From positions 100,359,123 to 100,423,122 of the forward strand of contig NW_026947486.1 in the NCBI RefSeq assembly GCF_034190915.1: a stretch of 64,000 bases of DNA. Reading direction: 5' to 3'. The position numbers were made by a program, and so were the translations under genes. The stretch comes from Cavia porcellus (lineage: Eukaryota > Chordata > Mammalia > Rodentia > Caviidae). This document shows, in pieces, positions 57,116-64,000 of this stretch. How positions within the stretch are numbered: the first letter of the stretch is position 1; each line of letters opens with the position of its first letter. The notes below the pieces were generated by a model, which was given only the letters and a program-made list of their open reading frames with translations, made no database searches and was not told the DNA's origin.

Positions 57116-58440
57116 GACTGTTTTTGAGGAATATGGCCCGCAGTTATGTTTGTCGTCTGATGCAGGGTTCCCAAATAGAAACAAAATTTTGCTGAAACCT
57201 GTTTGCAAATAGAGCTGTTCATGAACCAAAGTGTTTGTGAATTACAATATTAGTGTACTTTAAAAATTTAAGAAGTATGCACAGTTTAAAAGCTCAAGTA
57301 CTACAAGTGTACATAGGGAAACCTGGCAGTTGACTATTTGTAGCCTTTTTCTTCAAAGGAAAATGCATTCAACTCTTTTAACTTACTTTAAAACTGTTGC
57401 TTTTTAATTTTTAAATATTTGTGTATTGTATACTGCCTTCCATGTTCAAAACATTAATATTTTATTGCAATTCAGTAGCGTATACCCCTGATAGTTTTCC
57501 CTGTATAGATTTATTTTTACTTATTTTTAAATCAACATTTAGTTCTTAAACTATTTTGACTGCATATAATGTTCCAGGCAAATCCACCTTTTCATCATAA
57601 TTGCATTTCTTTTTGTACAAGTGTGTGTTTTCCTGGAATTAACAGTTGCTATAGTAGTCATACAGTTTCTTTATTCCTAAGGCTAATTTATCTCCAAAGT
57701 AACTGACAGAACGCTGCATCTCTTCTCAAAATGATCACACAATTGAGATAATTTGTAAGCCACATTTTAAAGACTTGAGACATTAATATTTAATACTTCC
57801 GTTACCTTAACTGCACTCAGAATTGGTTTTCTCAAAAGTTAGACATGATCGTGAGTCCTATTGAATACAGGACTAGACCTGAGATATTTTTTTATCCTGA
57901 GAAATATCTTCACTTTTGCCTATGTTTGAATTGCTCATTCTCAAAAGAGATCTTTTTCTCTCTTACTTCTTAAAATTACCTATACCTCCTTCTATCTTAA
58001 GTTCTTTCTTTCCCTCTTGCGTTTGTTTTGTTTTCTGAATTTTAACACAGGAAATTCCTTCAAAAATTTCTTTCTGTTCAGTCATGTTTAATGACAAAAG
58101 AGATCCCAAAATGCTGATGGAAAACTCAGTATGTTAGGTTGAGTTTAGTGACTAGCAGAATACAAGGTTACTCTAGCATGGTAGGATTTGGAAGGTTTTT
58201 CACGGCTCCTCAGGTTTCTGAAAGAAATATTCTAATTGACTGCTGTAATATGGTGAATTATAGTCACTAGGCTTCCAGTGTTTTGAGAATGAATCCAGGG
58301 TAGAGTGAGGGGGCTCTTAGAATTAATTACATAGGAGTTCATAACCACCCCTCTGTTTGGTAAGTTGTTTTATTCCTGCCCTCTTCTGTGCCTAGAATCT
58401 TCTAGGGAAAAATACTACTTTCAGTTATTCTACATAATGA
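56900..58440. other. Unclassified; T28 tract at 57088-57115
   Basis: No gene is seen. The T-tract could be the antisense poly(A) of an old retrocopy extending rightward, but the sequence beyond it is not recognised. Confidence 0.4.
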
Positions 58441-58455
58441 AATTTCCATCTTTTG

Positions 58456-58561
58456 TTTGGTTTTATTTGTTTGTTTGTTGTTTTTGGTACCAGAGATCAA
58501 ACTCAGGACCTTGTGTTTGCCAAGCATGCTTTTGGGCACCTGAGCTAAACGCCTGGCCCCT
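58456..58561 (-). mobile_element. ID-type SINE, antisense, perfect 15-bp TSD
   Basis: GTTTG repeats, then TTTTTGGTACCAGAGATCAA, GGACCTTGTGTTTGCCAAGC and CTAAACGCCTGGCCCC. TSD AAATTTCCATCTTTT at 58441-58455 and 58562-58576. Confidence 0.93.
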
Positions 58562-58576
58562 AAATTTCCATCTTTT

Positions 58577-59424
58577 ACAAGAAGTGGTGATATAGTACCA
58601 TCCTTAAGTGCTGGTTAGGAAAAGGGATATGTTCACTAAAATTTTAGGCAAAATTTTAATTTTCCTGCTTTTAGCTCAGTTTTCCTTGTGCCTTCAACAT
58701 TAACATGTACTCCCGATTCTAGCATTTTGTGAGGTTTGAGTGAACGTTTAGCTTATTTGTGTGTGTGTGTGATAAACCCCACACTTGTACTTTGCTTAGC
58801 ACATAGAATACAAAAAATAAAAATTCAGTCAGTTAACAATCTACTTTTCATTCTCCAATACTGAGTAAGCATCTTTTGTCTGATTTTACCAATCCCTATT
58901 TTGGCCTAGTGACCTTTTAATTTTTCCTCACTATCACAGGAAGGAGAGCTCAAGAAGCAAAAATGATAAAAACATGTTTTGCGAGAAAGCCAAAAGTTTA
59001 AACTACATTTTAAATAAAGGATTTCAAGCATATGAACTGAATCTAAAAGATTAGCAGAAAAATACCAGCAATAGTACTGAGACAATAAACTACAAATTAA
59101 TTTGATTTAAACATTTTTAGTTGGCTAAGCCCTACAACTCCAGAGATCCCCAGTGTCAATGATGGACTTCAAGAAATCAGGAAATTCTCTGCAAAAGAAA
59201 GGGATTATCTGTATACAGACAAAAACCTACAGACACAACCAGGAAAACAAATGTCCAAGCCATCGCTCTCAGTCACAACTGAGAGAGATATAAATCAAAC
59301 TTTGTTTCTCAATAGTTTTATCAGTTTTTAGTCTGTGTAGGCTGAATGTTCTTCTTAGAGTTTGAATGAAATATATGAAAAAATAAACCATCAAATTTTA
59401 AAATTTAACCTGCATCTTATAAAG
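58577..59424. other. Unclassified
   Basis: A (GT)n run of about 12 bp at 58758-58771. No gene is seen. Confidence 0.4.
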
Positions 59425-59432
59425 CTAATTGC

Positions 59433-59525
59433 GGGGCCTGGGATTTAGCTCAGCGGCATAAACGCCTGCCTTGCAAGTGTGCAGTCTTGAGTTTGATCCC
59501 TGGTGCCAATTAAAAAAAAAAAAAA
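59433..59525 (+). mobile_element. ID-type SINE, sense, with TSD
   Basis: GGGCCTGGGATTTAGCTCAG start, GAGTTTGATCCCTGGTGCC end and an A-tail. TSD CTAATTGC at 59425-59432 and 59526-59533. Confidence 0.93.
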
Positions 59526-59589
59526 CTAATTGCAGAAATGGAGTAAATACATTTACTTACAATAACCACTATAAGAAATACAATGTTAG

Positions 59590-60140
59590 GGGAAATAATA
59601 TACCCAAAAAGAATTAACTTCACTTGATGAGAAAGACTTCAAAATTCTTGAAAATTGTCAGCTAATTAATGAATAGAATGAATTAATGAAAATTAGTAAA
59701 TAAAATATTTGAGATGCATTCAAAACTGTTCTTAGACAAAATTTATAGTATGAAGTGACTATATTAAACACGAAGGAAAGTCTCAAATTATCTTTCAATA
59801 TAAAAAAAGAAAATTAAGCAATTTAAGGAAAAATCTGAAGAAAGGAAAAATAAAACTAATGAAGAAAAACAAGGAAAATAGAAAACTAGAGAAAAATAAA
59901 TCCTTTTCTTAGAATAACAAAATCGATATACCTATAGCTGGACTGATTTGAATAAGAAAAGAAAAATGACATAAATTTTCACGTTCAAGAATGAAAAAAA
60001 TATTGATGAAAATTCTGCAAGTGCTACAAGGACAATAGGAAAATTTGTTAACAAGTCTATATCAGAAAATTTGAAAACCTGAGTTAAATTAAAAAATTGC
60101 TTGAAAGATGGAATTTACCAATGGTCAGTCAAAAAAAGCA
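59590..60140 (+). mobile_element. Old L1M ORF2 fragment, sense (left part)
   Basis: A-rich, with GAGATGCATTCAAAACTGTT, AGACAAAATTTATAGTATGA and AAAACTAGAGAAAAATAAAT in the order of the ORF2 endonuclease-RT linker. Split from 60412 onward by a (TC)n repeat and a B4-like SINE. Confidence 0.6.
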
Positions 60141-60141
60141 G

Positions 60142-60144
60142 ATC

Positions 60145-60212
<68 letters not shown>
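60142..60212. repeat. (TCTG)n/(TC)n microsatellite
   Basis: TCTG units grade into a TC run of about 55 bp, next to the B4-like SINE. Confidence 0.95.
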
Positions 60213-60217
<5 letters not shown>

Positions 60218-60411
60218 GGTACTGGGAATTCTGGGAATTGAACCCAGGGCCTTTTCACTGAGTTACTGCTTCAGCCCCTTTAAAATATTTGTGTTTGTAT
60301 GTTGAAACAGGGATCTCTAAGTGACCCAGGATTTTTGACTCAATTTTATACTTCTCCTACATCAGCCTTCCAGAGTGCTGAGACTGCAAGCATGCATCTC
60401 TACACATGAGC
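60213..60411 (-). mobile_element. B4-like SINE (ID+B1 composite), antisense
   Basis: Antisense ID part (GGTACTGGGAATTCTGGGAA, TTGAACCCAGGGCC, TTCAGCCCC) is followed by an antisense B1-type part (TGAAACAGGGATCTCTAAGT, CATCAGCCTTCCAGAGTGCT, GCAAGCATGCATCTCTACAC). Head-to-tail fusion of tRNA- and 7SL-derived parts defines the rodent B4 type. Confidence 0.8.
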
Positions 60412-60858
60412 TATTTCTTCAACAAAATTTAGAAGTAATACGCTTTTCTGTGAGGGAACTTGCAATGTCACGTGACATCGCAGATATATTTTAACAGACA
60501 TTTTGGGAAAGGAATAGTAGTAATTGTATACCAATCCTCTTGGGGAGTTGAAAGGTAAGGAAAGTTCTTAACTCATTGTATGAGACCAACATTACATTGG
60601 TATCAAAATCAAATAAAGAAGTTACAATGAAATTTCAGATGACTGTACTTCAGAAAAATAGATGAAAAATTTTAAAGTAACATTATAGCAAATTGAATTA
60701 AACATTAAATAAAAAAGAATGATACATTATGACCAACTGAGGTTTACCTAAGTTGCTTTAACAACCAAAATCAAATAATAGCACACAGTATATTATAAAA
60801 TAATGCACAAAAGCTATACAACCATTTCAGTGAGAATAGAAAAAGAATTGACAATATT

Positions 60859-60898
<40 letters not shown>

Positions 60899-62330
60899 CT
60901 TTATAAATTCTCAGAGCACAAAGAATAGACAAGAACTTCATCCTGATAAAAGAATCTGTGAAAATGTTACAGCTGACATTATGATCAATGGTAAGAGATA
61001 GACGGAGTTCATCCTTCTGTCAAGATTAAGACGTGGATTTCTTCTCTTACTACTCTACACAAAATTGCACTGTAGGCCATAGTCAGAGAAATTAGAAAGA
61101 AAAAAAAATTGAAAACAATTAAAATTGAGAAGAAAAAATACTGTCTATGTATTTGCAGTCAGAAAGATCTCACTCACATAATATTGAATGGAATCTACAA
61201 AATGTTATTGGAATTAATAAGTGAGCTTAACACAATGGTAAGATGTATTGATAGAAGAGAATGCTAAGATACTGAACTTTGTTAAATTACCACATAAAGT
61301 AGCTTCAAAAGACAAACAGAAATATGTTTGAATATAACATGTGCTTGATATATAAACTAAAAAACTACAAAGCTTTGATGATAGAAATTAAGCACAATTT
61401 AAGCAAGTGAAAAGTTAACAGAGATCATGTGGTAGATGACTCTATATTGTTAGCATCCAATTCCTCCTGAATTGATCTATAAGTTTAACATACTGTCCAT
61501 CAGTTGACAAGCTGATTCTATACATTTTTATGGAATTAGAAGTAATTTAAAAGAAGCCAAACACTTTTGAAACAGAAGATAGAAGTCTAACTCTTTGTAA
61601 CTTTAAAGCATATTATAGTCTACTGTACTGAAGATGTGGCATTGGCATCAAGATATACAAATTGATAAAATTAAACATAACATATATACTAACATTTTGA
61701 CAACAATATGAAAGCTATTCAGTGGAGAAGAATACACTTTTCAAACAGTTGTGTGGAACAATTACACACAAGAACAGTAACTTAATTTGGATTACAACAT
61801 ACAAAATAATTGTGAATATATCACAAACATAAATGCAAACTTACAAAAATATATGTTTATGAAATAAAGTAAAATATTTACATTGAGGCTAGAAAAATAT
61901 TTCTTTGATATGAGCCACAAAACAATAAATAAAAAAGATAAATATGAACTTTTTGAAAATTTAAAACTGCTTTTGTTTTAAAGGTGTATACCAACAAATC
62001 ACAGATTGTTAGAAAATTGTTACAAAACATATATCTGAAAAAGAAATTATATACCAAATATTTTAAAAATTATAAAAGATTTATAAATATAAACAGCCAA
62101 ATCGATAAAATAGGCCAAGTTATTGCCCAAACTTTTGTTAAAGAAGATAATTTTTTGACATAGTCACACGAAAATAGGTTAAACACTTTTAATCATAAAG
62201 CAAACAAAAAATAAAACATAATAAACTGCAAGCCTACATTTTAAATGGATAATAGAAAAAGACTGACTACAACTATTGACAAAGATGTGGAATAACTGGG
62301 CTTTTTAAATAATGCCAACGGGAGCATTGT
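60412..62330 (+). mobile_element. Old L1M ORF2 RT to C-terminus, sense (right part)
   Basis: Collinear with L1 ORF2 from the RT (CATTATGATCAATGGTAAGA at about 60975) through TATGTATTTGCAGTCAGAAA (decayed active-site region, about 61146) to GACAAAGATGTGGAATAACT (about 62278). Full of stops and with a (TA)n expansion at about 60863-60897. Confidence 0.7.
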
Positions 62331-62334
62331 GGTT

Positions 62335-62666
62335 GACAAGTTTCAAGTAGAAATAGTAAGGTAGGAAGGCATGGCAAAGGCAAGCTGCTCAACCCAGGCA
62401 GCCAGGAAGCAGAGAGAGAAAGGAGGTGAGGAAAAGAGTACATCCTTCCCGATCACTTCCCCAGTAACTCTCTCGCCCCAGCTTCCACCTCTTAATAGTA
62501 CATTGAGCAATGAACTAATCCAGGGATTAGTCACTGATGGGTATAGTGTCTCCATTATCCATCACCTTTTGATGGGTATAGTGTCTCCATTATCCATTAC
62601 CTTTCAGATGCCTTGTCTCTGAACATATGAGTGCTCTGGGGGGTATTTGAGATCTAAACCATAACA
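62335..62666 (-). mobile_element. MaLR LTR, antisense, with internal duplication
   Basis: The minus strand begins TGTTATGGTTTAGATCTCAA, the MaLR start. The left part shows AAGGCATGGCAAAGGCAAGC and the usual antisense body. It contains a 35-bp tandem duplication (62536-62605). Confidence 0.75.
62536..62605. repeat. 35-bp tandem duplication
   Basis: Units 62536-62570 and 62571-62605 both start GATGGGTATAGTGTCTCCAT and differ at two positions near the end. Confidence 0.95.
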
Positions 62667-62669
62667 CCA

Positions 62670-63260
62670 TTATAAATGGAATCATGCAGTATCTGCCTTC
62701 TTTATTTGACTTGTTTCTCTAAATATGATGTCTTTCAGGTCCATATGTGCTGTGTCATGTGTTTGAATTTTCTTGTATGTATATACCTCATTTCATTTAT
62801 CCACTCCTCTTTTGATGGGCTCTTAATTTAATTCCATTCCTGTTTATTATGAATAATGGTACTGTAATCAGGGAATGCAATTATATCTCATTGAGATTCT
62901 GAATCACCTTGTCTGGATGTATATCCACACTGATTCAGTTCAGCTGATATTACAAATTGACCACCAGTTATCAATCCACCCAGTATGCCTCATATTTTAG
63001 GTGTTAATTATATCGAATGAATGACTTTGAAACATTTTTCTCATTTCACAAATTGCCTTTATATACTGTTACTTGTTTCATTTGCTGTACAGAAGACTTT
63101 CAGTTTAACTTAGTCCTAATTTTGTCTAATTTTGACTTTTTCCATTATTTTTGTGCCATATCCAAGAAGTCACACAAATTGCCAAGAAGTTTTTCTCTAT
63201 TTCATTCTAGTAGTTGTAAATAATCAGATTTTATGTTTATTTATTTTTATTTTGTGTAAG
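62670..63260 (-). mobile_element. Old L1M 3' end, antisense
   Basis: Plus-strand AAATGGAATCATGCAGTATC, TCATTTCATTTATCCACTCC, TATCCACACTGATTCAGTTC and CATATCCAAGAAGTCACACA follow antisense L1M ORF2 end to mid-C-terminus. Diverged. Confidence 0.7.
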
Positions 63261-63299
63261 ATATTAGTTAAATGCTTTTATGATATGGTGTGTCAGGAA

Positions 63300-63480
63300 T
63301 TATTTCAAGCTCTCTGCATACAATAACATTTACTACTCACAAAATCTGTGACCTAAACATTGTTATTATACCCATGTTTCAAATGAGGAACAGGTGGAGC
63401 ACAGTCACATTTCTAGGTCACATAGTAGAATTTGATCTGAGCCTTTTCCTAGGGATTGTGTTCTTAACCAGTGCATTATA
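63300..63480 (-). mobile_element. MIR SINE, antisense
   Basis: TACCCATGTTTCAAATGAGG, AGGTGGAGCACAGTCACA, AGGTCACATAGTAGAATTTG and GTGTTCTTAACCAGTGCATT are the antisense MIR core and end. Confidence 0.75.
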
Positions 63481-63486
63481 CTTTTT

Positions 63487-63600
63487 GTCTTAGTCTATTC
63501 ATGCTGCCTTAACAAGATACTGCAAATAGGGGGACTTATTAGTACCAGAAATGTATTACTTATAATTTTACAATTAAACATTCTGATGAACTTTCACAAG
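63487..63600 (-). mobile_element. MaLR LTR fragment, antisense
   Basis: TGTCTTAGTCTATTCATGCT and GCCTTAACAAGATACTGCAA match the antisense 3' end of a MaLR LTR. The remainder is lost or unrecognisable. Confidence 0.55.
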
Positions 63601-64000
63601 TGAATACACATGTTTTGCACTATAAGCAAAATATAAAATGCCTGGTCACTTTTTTGGATATTGACTCAAATTCTTTTTTAGCAAGGGAATAGTCTTCAAC
63701 TATTCTATATGCATTCATTCCTCCATCACTATTTCTCTTCCACTATTTTATTTTTTCTTTGTACTACTTATCCCCTGGCTACTATATATTTTATTCTCTA
63801 TTATCTGCTTTATCTAGAAAATTTGTGTTATAAGACTGTTTCTCTTATGCTCAAGTCTCCAATACCTAGAACTAATTTTTGCATGTTTGTAAAATTTGAT
63901 AAACATTTGTTGAATTAATTGAAATAAATTATTTCTCCCATGACTATCAATACCACTAGGGAACATGTGTTAAGTTTTTCATAGTGAAAAGTCTTGCTTC
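63601..64000. other. Unclassified
   Basis: AT-rich, with no gene or named repeat recognised up to the window edge. Confidence 0.4.

Overview
The window is mammalian, almost certainly rodent, nuclear DNA with no intact protein-coding gene. The rodent call rests on dispersed repeats: tRNA-derived ID-type SINEs (A-box TAGCTCAGCGG, B-box GTTCGATTC), 7SL-derived B1 monomers, one B4-like ID+B1 composite, and MaLR-type LTRs. I saw no murid B2 element. This hints at a non-murid rodent, possibly a castorimorph, but the species call is weak inference.

Layout. 1-1290: antisense L1 pieces, one with a 5' inversion. 1291-5472: mostly unclassified, with a TA repeat, a CT repeat and one old B1. 5473-9376: a nearly full-length processed (retro-) pseudogene of the deubiquitinase USP12, with 5' UTR, broken CDS, long 3' UTR ending in a MIR, ATTAAA, A-tract and a target-site duplication (TSD). 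9377-13200: an unrecognised block whose minus strand carries several short ORFs, including one of 182 codons. 13209-19813: MaLR-type LTRs, SINEs, an old L1 piece and a striking hairpin at 19280-19353. 19814-25864: a two-LTR class I (gammaretrovirus-like) provirus whose interior holds a tandem-repeat leader, an ID SINE, an antisense piece of another ERV, a MaLR-type solo LTR and pol remnants. 26790-27590 and 37360-38176: two inverted copies of an unclassified repeat of about 0.8 kb. 30955-32208: two further ERV LTRs, one a solo LTR with a 6-bp TSD and three ZNF143-like motifs. 36590-44960: old L1M sequence split by later insertions, including a 3.5-kb younger L1 with a perfect 12-bp TSD and a tiny U6 snRNA fragment. 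45200-53450: two antisense L1s (the second with a twin-priming inversion), a degenerate 24-bp tandem repeat and another solo LTR. 53534-64000: B1, ID and B4-like SINEs, L1 fragments, MaLR LTRs and a MIR in AT-rich DNA.

There is no operon-like or pathway-like set of genes. The order of events can be read from nesting: L1M first, then ERVs, MaLR-type LTRs and younger L1s, with ID SINEs among the youngest. I found no convincing new protein system. The most novel-looking signals are structural: the 25-bp-stem hairpin, the 19-bp repeat array in the ERV leader, the 24-bp ancient minisatellite, the U6 fragment inside L1M, and the paired 0.8-kb inverted repeats. Percent identities and subfamily names were not computed; all alignments were by eye.
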